From the NCBI GenBank assembly GCA_964244655.1, contig CAXTJU010000009.1, positions 1 through 64,000 of the forward strand: 64,000 nt of DNA, given 5' to 3'. The notes under the pieces are model-generated. The model ran no database searches, was not told where the DNA came from, and worked only from the letters and a program-made list of their open reading frames with translations. Numbering within the stretch: position 1 is the stretch's first letter; the number at the start of each line of letters is the position of its first letter. This DNA is from LMUY01 sp964244655 (GTDB lineage: Bacteria > Pseudomonadota > Alphaproteobacteria > Acetobacterales > Acetobacteraceae). Below are positions 1-7,550 of the stretch, in pieces. The translations under genes and the position numbers were made by a program.

Positions 1-795
1 CCCCCGCCGCGGCCCTGGACGCTCCTCGGCGCGGGCCGCGCCGCCGCGGCCGCGGCCGCCGGGGGCGCTGCCTTCCTGGGCGAGAGCCTGGTCGCGGCCG
101 CGACGCTGCCCCGGCGGCGGCGGCAGTTCCGCATCCCGGACCTGTTCCGCCTGGCGGACGAGGCGGGGGTGCGGGCGGTGCCGCTGGTGCTGCTGCTGGG
201 CTACCTGATGGGCCTGATCCTGGCGTTCCAGTCCTCCATCCCGCTGCGCCGGTTCGGGGCGGACCTGTTCGTGGTCAACGTCGTGGCGCTGGGGCTGCTG
301 CGCGAGCTGGGGCCGCTGCTGGCCGCGGTGATCCTCGCCGGGCGCACCGGCTCGGCCTTCGCCGCGGAGCTGGCCAGCATGAAGGTGAACGAGGAGCTGG
401 CGGCGCTGGAGACGCTGGGGATCAGCACGGTGACGATGCTGGTGCTGCCCCGGCTGGCCGCGGCGCTGGCGGTGATGCCGGCGCTGACGCTGGCGCTGGA
501 GGCGGCGGGGCTGCTCGGCCTGCTGACGGTGATGATGGCGTTCGGCTTCCCGCCCGCCGCCGTGGCGGGCCAGCTGCTGCGCGCGGTGCACGCGCGCGAC
601 CTGTGGGGCGGGCTGTTCAAGGCGGCGTGCTTCGGCGCCGCCGTGGCCATCGTCGGCTGCCGCGCCGGGCTGGCCGCCGGCGACGGCCCGCGCGCCGTGG
701 GCCACGCGGCGACGGCGGCGGTGGTGGGCGGCATCGTGGCCGCCATCCTGCTGGACGGCGTGTTCTCGGTCGTGTTCTACCGGATCGGCGTGTGA
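1..795 (+). CDS. mlaE: MlaE family ABC transporter permease (5' end outside window)
   Basis: This is the inner-membrane permease of the Mla system, which moves phospholipids between the outer and inner membranes. The frame is open from base 1, so the start lies upstream of the window. The visible part has the MlaE core: a long hydrophobic segment (LLLGYLMGLILAFQ), the family-typical stretch RELGPLLAAVILAGRTGSAF, and then NEELAALETLG. It ends in two further hydrophobic helices. Its TGA stop overlaps the GTG start of the downstream ATPase by 4 bases, so the two are translationally coupled. The family assignment is clear. A substrate other than phospholipid cannot be excluded from sequence. Confidence 0.93.
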   Translation, partial: PPPRPWTLLGAGRAAAAAAAGGAAFLGESLVAAATLPRRRRQFRIPDLFRLADEAGVRAVPLVLLLGYLMGLILAFQSSIPLRRFGADLFVVNVVALGLLRELGPLLAAVILAGRTGSAFAAELASMKVNEELAALETLGISTVTMLVLPRLAAALAVMPALTLALEAAGLLGLLTVMMAFGFPPAAVAGQLLRAVHARDLWGGLFKAACFGAAVAIVGCRAGLAAGDGPRAVGHAATAAVVGGIVAAILLDGVFSVVFYRIGV

Positions 796-1529
796 GCCAG
801 CCGGCGGTGCAGGCGGACGGGCTGGCGCAGGAGTTTGCCGGGCGGACGATCTTCCGCGACGTGAGCTTCTCCGTGGCGGTGGGCGAGGTGTTCGCCATCC
901 TGGGCGGCTCCGGCTGCGGCAAGTCCACCCTGCTGCGCCAGGTGATGGGCCTGCTGCCGCCCACCGCCGGCGCCGTGCGCGTGTTCGGGCAGGACGTGGC
1001 GACCCAGACCGAGGCGGTGCGCCGCAGCATCGGCGTGCTGTTCCAGTCCGCCGCCCTGTTCGGCTCGCTGAGCCTGCTGGAGAACGTGATGCTGCCGTTG
1101 CAGAGCCTGACCGCCCTGCCGCCCGACGCCTGCGCCGCCGTGGCCCGGCTGAAGCTGGCGCAGGTGGGGCTGGCGGACGCGGCGGGGCTGCGCCCGGCGG
1201 AGATCTCCGGCGGCATGGCCAAGCGCGCCGGCATCGCCCGGGCGCTGGCGCTCGACCCGCCGCTGCTGCTGCTGGACGAGCCCTCCGCCGGGCTCGACCC
1301 GGTGACCTCGGCGGGGCTCGACGCGCTGATCCTGCAACTGCGCGACACGCTGGGGGCGACCTTCGTGGTGGTGACGCACGAGTTGGCCTCCGTGCGGGCC
1401 ATCGCCGGGCGCTGCCTGATGCTGGACGCGGCGGCGCAGGGCGTGGTGGCGCAGGGGGACCCGCGGGCGCTGGCGCGGGACAGCCCGGTGGCGGCGGTGC
1501 GGCATTTCTTCCGGCGGGAGGCGGCCTAG
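792..1529 (+). CDS. mlaF: MlaF family ABC transporter ATP-binding protein
   Basis: Cytoplasmic ATPase of the Mla phospholipid transporter, 245 aa. Walker A (GGSGCGKST, around residues 38-46), the signature ISGGMAKRAGIARAL and Walker B (LLLLDEPSAGLDP) followed by the switch VVVTHEL are all intact. The M-A-K/R form of the signature (SGGMAKR) is typical of MlaF/MkL ATPases rather than of generic importers. The start is GTG at 792 inside the mlaE stop (GTGA). The frame stays open further upstream, but that part is the mlaE coding strand in another frame. mlaD follows after one base. Confidence 0.93.
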   Translation: MSQPAVQADGLAQEFAGRTIFRDVSFSVAVGEVFAILGGSGCGKSTLLRQVMGLLPPTAGAVRVFGQDVATQTEAVRRSIGVLFQSAALFGSLSLLENVMLPLQSLTALPPDACAAVARLKLAQVGLADAAGLRPAEISGGMAKRAGIARALALDPPLLLLDEPSAGLDPVTSAGLDALILQLRDTLGATFVVVTHELASVRAIAGRCLMLDAAAQGVVAQGDPRALARDSPVAAVRHFFRREAA

Positions 1530-1530
1530 C

Positions 1531-2535
1531 GTGCGCGCCACCTACCTGCGGGTCGGCCTGCTGCTGCTGGCCGGGTTGGGGCTGCTGGTGGGGGCGGTGC
1601 TGTTCTTCGGCGGCAACCAGATCCGCCATGGGCAGAGCTACGAGACGTATTTCCGCGACAGCGTGCAGGGGCTCGACGTGGGCGCGCCGGTGAAATACCG
1701 CGGCGTGTCGATCGGCGCCGTGACCGAGATCGGCCTGACCAGCGCCGAGTACGGCGAGGGGCGCGCCGACCTGGCCGACCCGGCGTTCCGCGCCGTCATC
1801 GTCCGCTTCGCCATCGACACCGCCCGGCTCGGCGAGGCCTGGGACGCCGGCCGCGTCGCGGCCCAGGGCCTGCGCGCCCGCGTCGCTCCCCAGGGACTGA
1901 CCGGGGCGAGCTACGTGGAGCTGAACTTCACCGACGCTCCCACTTACCCGCCGCTCGCCGTGCCGTGGACGCCGCGCGCCGGCTACATCCCGTCCATGCC
2001 GGGCACCATCGCCCAGGTGACGGACGCGGCGACGGTGCTGCTGGGGCGGTTCGAGCGGGTGGACGTGGTGGCGCTGGCGGACGGGGCGCTCGGCCTGGTC
2101 CGCGAGCTGCGCGCCAGCCTGCAGGACGGCGAGGCGCACCAATTGGCCACGCAGTCCACCGCCACCCTGCGCGCGGTGCAGGAGGCGCTCGCGGCGGCGG
2201 ACGTGCCGGCGCTGTCGGCGCAGCTGCGGCAGACCCTGGCCGCCGCGCGCACCCTGGCGCAGGGGCCGCAAACCCGCGAGCTGCTGCGCTCCGCCACGGC
2301 GGCGACCGGCCGGCTGACGGAGGCGACGGCGCGGCTGCCGCAACTGATCGCCTCCCTGGAGGACGTGGCGCGCCGCGCCGACACTGGCGCCGCCGACGCG
2401 GAGGCGGCGCTGACGCCGCTGCTGCGGGACGCGCGCACCACGGTGGCGGCGCTGCGGCAGAGCAGCGAGGCCTTGCGGCGGGACCCATCGGAGGTCGTAC
2501 TGGGCGGCCCGCCGCCGCGCAGCCGCGACCGGTGA
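1531..2535 (+). CDS. mlaD: MlaD family (MCE domain) phospholipid-binding protein
   Basis: Membrane-anchored substrate-binding component of the Mla transporter, 334 aa. One N-terminal transmembrane helix (residues about 5-27) is followed by a single MCE domain (SYETYFRDSVQGLDVGAPVK, then YRGVSIGAV, about residues 38-130). After that comes a long alpha-helical, Ala/Leu-rich periplasmic tail (about 170-310) predicted to be coiled coil. It is longer than E. coli MlaD (183 aa) because of this tail, a common arrangement in single-MCE proteins of alphaproteobacteria. The GTG start lies one base after the mlaF stop, and the stop overlaps the next start. Confidence 0.92.
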   Translation: MRATYLRVGLLLLAGLGLLVGAVLFFGGNQIRHGQSYETYFRDSVQGLDVGAPVKYRGVSIGAVTEIGLTSAEYGEGRADLADPAFRAVIVRFAIDTARLGEAWDAGRVAAQGLRARVAPQGLTGASYVELNFTDAPTYPPLAVPWTPRAGYIPSMPGTIAQVTDAATVLLGRFERVDVVALADGALGLVRELRASLQDGEAHQLATQSTATLRAVQEALAAADVPALSAQLRQTLAAARTLAQGPQTRELLRSATAATGRLTEATARLPQLIASLEDVARRADTGAADAEAALTPLLRDARTTVAALRQSSEALRRDPSEVVLGGPPPRSRDR

Positions 2536-3125
2536 GGCGGCGGGCGTGGCTGGCGGCGGCCGCCGGGCTGGCGGGGTGCAGCATCCTGCCGACCCGGCCG
2601 TACATCGAGCGGCGGGACTGGCCGCTGGACGTGCGCCGGCCCGCCAGCCTGCCGCCCCGGCCCGGCGGCAAGGCGCTGCTGGTGCGCACCTTGCAGGCCG
2701 CACCGGGGCTGGAGGCGCGCGGCCTGCAAGTCATGCAGGCGGACGGCAGCATCCGCACCGGGTTCTACGAGCAGTGGGCGGTGCCCCCCGCCGACGCGGT
2801 GGAGGACGTGCTGCGCCGCTGGCTGGCCGCGAGCGGCCTGTTCTCCGCCGTGCTGGCGCCGGGCAGCCGCGCCCGGGCGGACCTGGCGTTGGAGGGCGAG
2901 CTGCTGAGCCTGCTCGCCCTGCCGGCGCAAGGCGTGAGCCGGGCGGCGCTGGGCCTGGTGCTGATCGACCTACGGCCGGCGCCGGCGCGGGTGCTGCTGC
3001 AAGCGGACGTGACGGCGGCGGCCCCGCTGGGTGGGTCCGCCCCGCCCGATGTCGCCCGGTCCGGCCAGGCGGCGCTGGCGGGGCTGATGGCGGCGGTGGA
3101 GGCCCGCCTTGCCGGAATCGTGTGA
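2532..3125 (+). CDS. ABC-type transport auxiliary lipoprotein (PqiC/DUF330-like)
   Basis: Predicted outer-membrane lipoprotein of 197 aa that completes the Mla-type operon. The GTG start sits in a GTGA overlap with mlaD. The N-terminus is RRRAWLAAAAGLAGCSILP, a short basic and hydrophobic signal with lipobox LAGC, so the mature protein begins at the Cys near residue 16. The rest resembles the ABC-type auxiliary lipoprotein family (PqiC/YmbA), which is often last in MCE operons. The family call rests on context and overall pattern (ALLVRTLQAAPGLE and GFYEQWAVPPADAVEDVLRRWL) rather than on a catalytic motif. Confidence 0.82.
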   Translation: MRRRAWLAAAAGLAGCSILPTRPYIERRDWPLDVRRPASLPPRPGGKALLVRTLQAAPGLEARGLQVMQADGSIRTGFYEQWAVPPADAVEDVLRRWLAASGLFSAVLAPGSRARADLALEGELLSLLALPAQGVSRAALGLVLIDLRPAPARVLLQADVTAAAPLGGSAPPDVARSGQAALAGLMAAVEARLAGIV

Positions 3126-3171
3126 CGCAACGCCGCTGTTTGGTCATCTTTTGCGCCTAGCGTGCGCTTCG

Positions 3172-3190
3172 GGGGCGGCGTTTTCGCCCC
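3172..3190 (+). terminator. Possible hairpin terminator or attenuator after the mla operon
   Basis: A GGGGCG / CGCCCC inverted repeat with a 7-base loop ending in four T residues lies 46 bases after the lipoprotein stop and 19 bases before the start of the Gln-rich protein. It could end mla transcription or be a leader hairpin of the next gene. There is no U-tract after the stem, so the call is weak. Confidence 0.3.
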
Positions 3191-3209
3191 GATCTTCAGG
3201 GAGCGTTCG

Positions 3210-3704
3210 ATGCGTATCGCGACGACGGCAATCTTTGCACTGGCCTTGGGCGCCGCGGCGGCCGCGCACGCCCAGCCCTACTACGGCAACCCCGGCTACG
3301 ACGGCGGGCAGCCGGGCTACGGCGGCGGGCAGCCGGGCTACGGCGGCGGGCAGCCGGGCTACTATGGTGGAGACCCGGGCTACGAGGGCGACCGCGGCTA
3401 CGAGCGGCGCGCGTTCGAGGACCAGCGCCGCCAGCAGGAGAGGCTGCGGCACGAGGAGGCGCAGAACCAGCAGACGTTGCAGCAGGAGCAGCAGTACAAC
3501 CGCAACCTGCTGGCGCAGCAGCAGCAGCACAACGCGGCCATCGTGCAGCAGGAGCAGCAGCACAACGCCGCCATCGTGCAGCAGGAGCAGCAGCACAACG
3601 CGGTGGTGCAGCAGCAGCAGCAATACAACAAGGCGCTGGTGGCGCAGCAGAACGCCTACAACCAGGCCCTGATCGCGCAGCAGAAGGCCGCGCAAGGGCA
3701 TTGA
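3210..3704 (+). CDS. Secreted Gln/Asn/Gly-rich repeat protein of unknown function
   Basis: Protein of 164 aa with no family I recognise. The start ATG at 3210 follows CAGGGAG. A signal peptide (MRIATTAIFALALGAAAAAHA, residues about 1-21) is followed by three copies of a GYGGGQP-type repeat (residues about 27-55). A charged helical stretch comes next (ERRAFEDQRRQQERLRHEEA). A strongly Gln-rich region then has about five repeats of the form QQEQQHNAAIV (residues about 85-155). The second half is probably a long periplasmic helix or coiled coil. It ends 17 bases before the convergent CinA-like gene. A cell-envelope role is only an inference from the signal peptide. Confidence 0.72.
   Translation: MRIATTAIFALALGAAAAAHAQPYYGNPGYDGGQPGYGGGQPGYGGGQPGYYGGDPGYEGDRGYERRAFEDQRRQQERLRHEEAQNQQTLQQEQQYNRNLLAQQQQHNAAIVQQEQQHNAAIVQQEQQHNAVVQQQQQYNKALVAQQNAYNQALIAQQKAAQGH
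3511..3612 (+). repeat. In-gene 33-base tandem repeats encoding the Q-rich region
   Basis: Within the Gln-rich gene, about three consecutive 33-base units encode QQ(E/Q)QQHNA(A/V)(I/V)V. They differ by a few substitutions. Such tracts can expand or contract by slippage, so copy number may vary between strains. Confidence 0.75.
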
Positions 3705-3721
3705 GGCTAGGCTACTAAAGG

Positions 3722-4474
3722 TTAGGCCGGTGGCTCGCCCGCCACCGGCTGCAGCCCCATGGCGGTGATCAGCGCCGTCACCTCGGCGATGGCCGCCTCG
3801 GCGTCCGCCGCGTCCGGGCCCTTGGCGACCAGCGACACGCCGCCGCCCGTGCCGCGATAGAACGGGTAGGAGCCGAGGTCCAGGCCGGGGTGGCGGCCCT
3901 GCACCGCGCTCAGCCCGTCGGCGATGCGGCCTTCCAGCAACCCGATGGCGTGCACGGCGCGCGACACGATCGGCGGCCCGCCGGCCAGGGTGGGCGCCAG
4001 CGCCTCGAACATGGCGCGCATGATGCGCGGCACCCCCGCCATCACGTGCACGTTGCCGATGGTGAAGCCGGGCGCCACCGAGACGGCGTTGTCGATCAGC
4101 GCGGCACCCCGCGGCATGGTCGCCATGCGCTGCCGGGCGGCGTTGAACTCGCCGGGCTGGTAGTGCCGCTCCATGCGCGCCCAGGCTTCCGGGTGGGGCT
4201 CCCACGGCACGCCGAAGGCGGCGGCCACGCACTCGCTGGTGATGTCGTCGTGGGTGGGGCCGATGCCGCCGGTGGTGAACACGTGGTCGAACCGGGCGCG
4301 CGCCTCGTTCACCGTGCCGATGATGGTGGCGGGCACGTCCGGGATCACCCGCACCTCGCGCACCGGGATGCCGAGCGCGCCGAGCCGTTGCGCCAGGAAC
4401 TGGATGTTGGCGTCCTGGGTGCGGCCGGACAGCACCTCGTTGCCGATGACCAGGATGCAGGCGGTGGGGTTCAT
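3722..4474 (-). CDS. CinA-like / MoCF domain protein (competence/damage-inducible protein A family)
   Basis: Protein of 250 aa with the MoCF_biosynth fold (molybdopterin-binding domain) seen in the N-terminal half of CinA. Diagnostic stretches are CILVIGNEVLSGRTQDAN at the N-terminus and TTGGIGPTHDDITSE near residue 70. The C-terminal nicotinamide-nucleotide amidase domain of full CinA is absent, so this is the short form common in alphaproteobacteria. The start ATG at 4474 overlaps the stop of the upstream GNAT-NUDIX gene (ATGA). The open frame continues far upstream only as a shadow of neighbouring genes. The precise biochemical role of the short form is not settled. Confidence 0.87.
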   Translation of the reverse strand: MNPTACILVIGNEVLSGRTQDANIQFLAQRLGALGIPVREVRVIPDVPATIIGTVNEARARFDHVFTTGGIGPTHDDITSECVAAAFGVPWEPHPEAWARMERHYQPGEFNAARQRMATMPRGAALIDNAVSVAPGFTIGNVHVMAGVPRIMRAMFEALAPTLAGGPPIVSRAVHAIGLLEGRIADGLSAVQGRHPGLDLGSYPFYRGTGGGVSLVAKGPDAADAEAAIAEVTALITAMGLQPVAGEPPA

Positions 4475-5502
4475 AGGAAATCCCTCAGCAGGGCGATGAG
4501 CGGCTTGTCCGCGGGCGGCATGTCGTATTCCGTGAGCTTGCCGGGGCGCACCCAGGCCAGGCCCTGGCCTTCCAGCCCCGCCGGCGTGCCCTTCCAGCGG
4601 CGGCACAGGAACAGCGGCATCAGCAGGTGGAAGCGGCCGTAGTCGTGGCTGGCGAAGGCGAAGGCGGCGAGGCAGGCGTGCGCCACGTCGATGCCCAGCT
4701 CCTCCTTCAGCTCGCGGATCACCGCCTGCTCCGGCGTCTCGCCCGGGTCGAGCTTGCCGCCGGGGAACTCCCACAGCCCGGCCATCCTCTTGCCCTCCGG
4801 CCGCCGGGCCAGCAGCACGCGGCCGTCCGCGTCGATCAGCGCGCAGGCCGCGACCAGCAGCAGCGGCTTGCCCGGTTGCGGTTCCTGCAGCGGCGCGGGC
4901 GCCTCGACGGCGCCGAACAGGTCCTCGCGCGTGGCGGCGAAGCGGATCACCGGGTGCTCGCCGCCGCGGGCCAGGAACGGCTCGCGCCCGCGCCCCACCT
5001 CGTGCAGGCCGATGCGGCGCAGCACGGCGGAGGAGGCCGGGTTGTCCTCCGCCACGTGCGCCTCGATGCGCGACACCGGCAGGTTGGCCAGCGCCCAGCG
5101 CGCCACCCGCCCGGCGGCCTCGGTCGCCACGCCGTGGCCCCAGTAGCGCCGCCCGACCCAGTAGCCGAGGTTGCCCACCCCCGGCGCCACGTCCAGCCGC
5201 AGCCCGACGCAGCCGATCACCAGCTCCTGCCCGTCCTCGTGCCCGGTGATCGCCAGGTGGTAGGCCGCACCGTCTGCGCGCTGCTGCACGGTGGAGGCGA
5301 TCCACTCGTCGGTCAGCGTGCGCGGGTAGGGGAAGGGCAGGCGGGACAGCATCCGCACCACGCCCCAGTCGTTCACCAGGCGGTGCAGCTGCTCGGCGTC
5401 GGCGGGGGCGGGGGGGCGCAACAGCAGCCGCTCGGTGACCAGCGTCGCCGAGATGTCGGGCGCGGGCGGCGGGGCGGCGGGGCGGCGGCGGGCGGGGGAC
5501 AT
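4471..5502 (-). CDS. Bifunctional GNAT N-acetyltransferase / NUDIX hydrolase (MutT-like) fusion
   Basis: Fusion protein of about 343 aa. The N-terminal half (about 20-180) is a RimJ/RimL-type GNAT acetyltransferase (LVTERLLLRPPAPADAEQL, then GVGNLGYWVGRRYWGHGVAT). The C-terminal half (about 205-343) is a NUDIX domain with a complete Nudix box at about residues 247-270: G, E after five residues, then REL and EELG. The MutT-like beginning (LLLVAACALIDADGRVLLARR) points to 8-oxo-dGTP cleanup. The start ATG at 5502 begins MSPARRR. An in-frame ATG at 5535 is also possible but has low-complexity sequence. It is coupled to the CinA-like gene by a 4-base overlap. Confidence 0.88.
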   Translation of the reverse strand: MSPARRRPAAPPPAPDISATLVTERLLLRPPAPADAEQLHRLVNDWGVVRMLSRLPFPYPRTLTDEWIASTVQQRADGAAYHLAITGHEDGQELVIGCVGLRLDVAPGVGNLGYWVGRRYWGHGVATEAAGRVARWALANLPVSRIEAHVAEDNPASSAVLRRIGLHEVGRGREPFLARGGEHPVIRFAATREDLFGAVEAPAPLQEPQPGKPLLLVAACALIDADGRVLLARRPEGKRMAGLWEFPGGKLDPGETPEQAVIRELKEELGIDVAHACLAAFAFASHDYGRFHLLMPLFLCRRWKGTPAGLEGQGLAWVRPGKLTEYDMPPADKPLIALLRDFL

Positions 5503-5562
5503 CGGCCCGCACCGTGGCGCAGCCGCCCCCATCAAGACAAGGGGGCGTGGCCCGCCAGCGCC

Positions 5563-6786
5563 TCAGTCGTGCTTGGCGATGAACGCCTTGATGCGGGGGG
5601 CGATCTCCGAGCGGAAGCGCGCGCCGTTGAACAGGCCGTAATGCCCCACCCCGGCCTGCTCCCAGTGCTCGTGCTTGTCGGCGTCCAGGTTGGGCGTCAG
5701 CGCGTGGGTGACGCGGGTCTGGCCGAGGCCGGAGATGTCGTCGCGCTCGCCCTCGATGGTCATGATGGCGGTGCGGGTGATGGCCGCCGGGTCCACCGGG
5801 CGGCCGCGCGAGACCAGCAGGCCGCGGGGCAGCAGGTGCTCCTGGAACACCGCCTGGATGGTTTGCAGGTAGTATTCCGCCGGCAGGTCCATGACGGAGC
5901 GGTACTCGGTGTAGAACGCCCGCTTGGACTCCAGCGGCTCGCCGTCGCCATCGACCAGGTGGTTGAACATGTCCCAGTGCGCCTGCACGTGGCGGCCGAG
6001 ATTCATGGACATGAAGCCGGCCAGCTGCAGGAACCCCGGGTACACCGGGCGCAGGAACCCGGGGTGGCCGAACGGCACCTGGTGGATCACGTTGTTCTTG
6101 AACCAGTCCAAGTCGTGCTTCTGGCCGAACTTGTTGACCTCGGTGGGCGACTCGCGCGTGTCGATCGGGCCGCCGATCAGCGTGATGGAGCGGGGCGTCA
6201 CCGCGTTGCCGTCCTCGTTCATCAGCGCCGTGCTGGCCAGCACCGGCACCGCCGGCTGGCACACCGCCAGCATGTGGGTCTGCGGGCCGAGGTGCTCGCA
6301 GAACTGGCGCACGTAATCGATGTAGTCGTCCAGGTCGAACGAGGCGGCGGCGAGCGGCATCTCCTTGGCGTCCCGCCAGTCGGTGACGTACACGTCATGG
6401 TCGGGCAGGAAGGCCTCGACGGTGCCGCGCAGCAGGGTGGCGAAGTGGCCGGACATGGGCGCCACGATCAGCAGGGTGCGGTCGGCCGGGCGGTGCGCGT
6501 CGCGCCGAAAGTGCAGCAGGTCGCACCAGGGCAGGCTGAGCGCCACCTCCTCAGTGATGCCGACGCTCTCGCCGTCGATGAGGGTGGCTGCGTGGCCGAA
6601 GTTGGGCTTTGCGAAGGTGCGGGTGGTGTGCTCGAAGCTGTCCAGCGCCGCCGAGGTCATCCGTCCGAGCGGCGTCGCCCGCATCGGGTTCTCCGGCATG
6701 GCCAGCAGCGAGAGCGCGCCCGACGCCATGGCGCGCATCGGCTGCAAGGCCAGGCGCTGCATCTCGTACATCTGGTAGAGCATCAT
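5563..6786 (-). CDS. phaZ: Intracellular polyhydroxyalkanoate depolymerase
   Basis: Alpha/beta-hydrolase of 407 aa that degrades stored polyhydroxybutyrate granules in the cytoplasm. It starts MMLYQMYEMQRLALQP, the conserved beginning of the PhaZ/YqiA-type esterase family. It has the family sequences TLLIVAPMSGHFATLLRGTV and VYVTDWRDAKEMPL. The nucleophile motif is AVCQPAVP, a Cys elbow replacing the usual lipase-box Ser, as in intracellular PhaZ enzymes. The C-terminal GVGHYGLFNGARFR carries the catalytic His. There is no signal peptide. No PHA synthase gene lies in the window. Confidence 0.92.
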   Translation of the reverse strand: MMLYQMYEMQRLALQPMRAMASGALSLLAMPENPMRATPLGRMTSAALDSFEHTTRTFAKPNFGHAATLIDGESVGITEEVALSLPWCDLLHFRRDAHRPADRTLLIVAPMSGHFATLLRGTVEAFLPDHDVYVTDWRDAKEMPLAAASFDLDDYIDYVRQFCEHLGPQTHMLAVCQPAVPVLASTALMNEDGNAVTPRSITLIGGPIDTRESPTEVNKFGQKHDLDWFKNNVIHQVPFGHPGFLRPVYPGFLQLAGFMSMNLGRHVQAHWDMFNHLVDGDGEPLESKRAFYTEYRSVMDLPAEYYLQTIQAVFQEHLLPRGLLVSRGRPVDPAAITRTAIMTIEGERDDISGLGQTRVTHALTPNLDADKHEHWEQAGVGHYGLFNGARFRSEIAPRIKAFIAKHD

Positions 6787-6805
6787 GGTTCAGGGTTCCG
6801 TTGCT

Positions 6806-7393
6806 TCACGTGGGCGGGTTGGGCTGGCTGGCGCGGAAGATGGCGAACAGGCCGCGCGCCACGGCCTCCGGCGGGTCGCCCTCCGGCCGGTACCAGGTGA
6901 GCGCCCAGTTGAGCGCGCCCAGCAGGGCCAGGCGGAACGGGCCGGGCCGCACGCCGGGGGGCAGCGGCACGGCGGCCACCAGGCGGCGGAACACGGCCTC
7001 GTAGCGATGCCGCTGCAGCACCAGCTCGGCCCGTGCCGCGTCCGGCTGGTTGCGCCCGTCCACCACCACGGCGGCCAGCGAGCCGCCGGTCAGCAGCAGG
7101 CGCAGGTGCGCGGCGGCGGCCGCCTCCAGCCGGTCCCACGGGTCGGCCTGCACCGCCACCGCCGCCTCCACCACGGCCACCGAACGGTCGATGGCGTCGG
7201 CGTACACGGCGGCGAGCAGCGTCTCCTTCGAGGCGAAGTGGTAGTACATCGACCCCGGCAGCATCCCCACGGCGGAGGCGATCTCCCGCATGGAGGTGCG
7301 CTCGTAGCCGCGCGCGCCGAACAGCTGGGCTGCCTGGTGGATGATCTCGTCTCGCCGGCTGTCGGCGCGCAGGCTGTCTAGGGGCAATGGCAT
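6806..7393 (-). CDS. TetR/AcrR family transcriptional regulator
   Basis: Repressor-type protein of 195 aa. The N-terminal helix-turn-helix lies at about residues 12-60 (RRDEIIHQAAQLFGARGYE, then TSMREIASAVGMLPGSMYYHF). A variable, mostly helical ligand domain follows. The start ATG at 7393 lies 13 bases from a perfect inverted repeat, so autoregulation is likely. The gene is divergent from the 3-hydroxyacyl-CoA dehydrogenase gene and precedes phaZ on the same strand by only 20 bases. It could therefore regulate fatty acyl-CoA or PHA metabolism. The ligand cannot be read from the sequence. Confidence 0.9.
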   Translation of the reverse strand: MPLPLDSLRADSRRDEIIHQAAQLFGARGYERTSMREIASAVGMLPGSMYYHFASKETLLAAVYADAIDRSVAVVEAAVAVQADPWDRLEAAAAAHLRLLLTGGSLAAVVVDGRNQPDAARAELVLQRHRYEAVFRRLVAAVPLPPGVRPGPFRLALLGALNWALTWYRPEGDPPEAVARGLFAIFRASQPNPPT

Positions 7394-7405
7394 GTCCTGG
7401 AACCC

Positions 7406-7423
7406 ACCAAACAATCGTTTGGT
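7406..7423. promoter_or_regulatory. Probable TetR operator palindrome
   Basis: ACCAAAC-AATC-GTTTGGT is a perfect 7-base inverted repeat with a 4-base centre. It lies 13 bases upstream of the tetR start and 128 bases upstream of the divergent dehydrogenase. Size and symmetry match operators of TetR-family repressors acting on acyl-CoA metabolism. Binding is inferred. Confidence 0.72.
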
Positions 7424-7550
7424 AAAAATACTCTTAACGCGGCGCTGGCGAACTAGCCAGGGATTTTGCCGCAGTGCAGCGTAACCCTGCCATGTGGACA
7501 GGCCATGGCTCCCGGGTGGACGCTGCGCGCGAACCGCAGGACGCGCCGCC

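Noticed and set aside
3144..4232. Long minus-strand open frame of 362 codons across the Gln-rich gene
   Set aside because: It is a low-complexity (Leu/Val-rich) shadow of the repeats, without start signal or domain.
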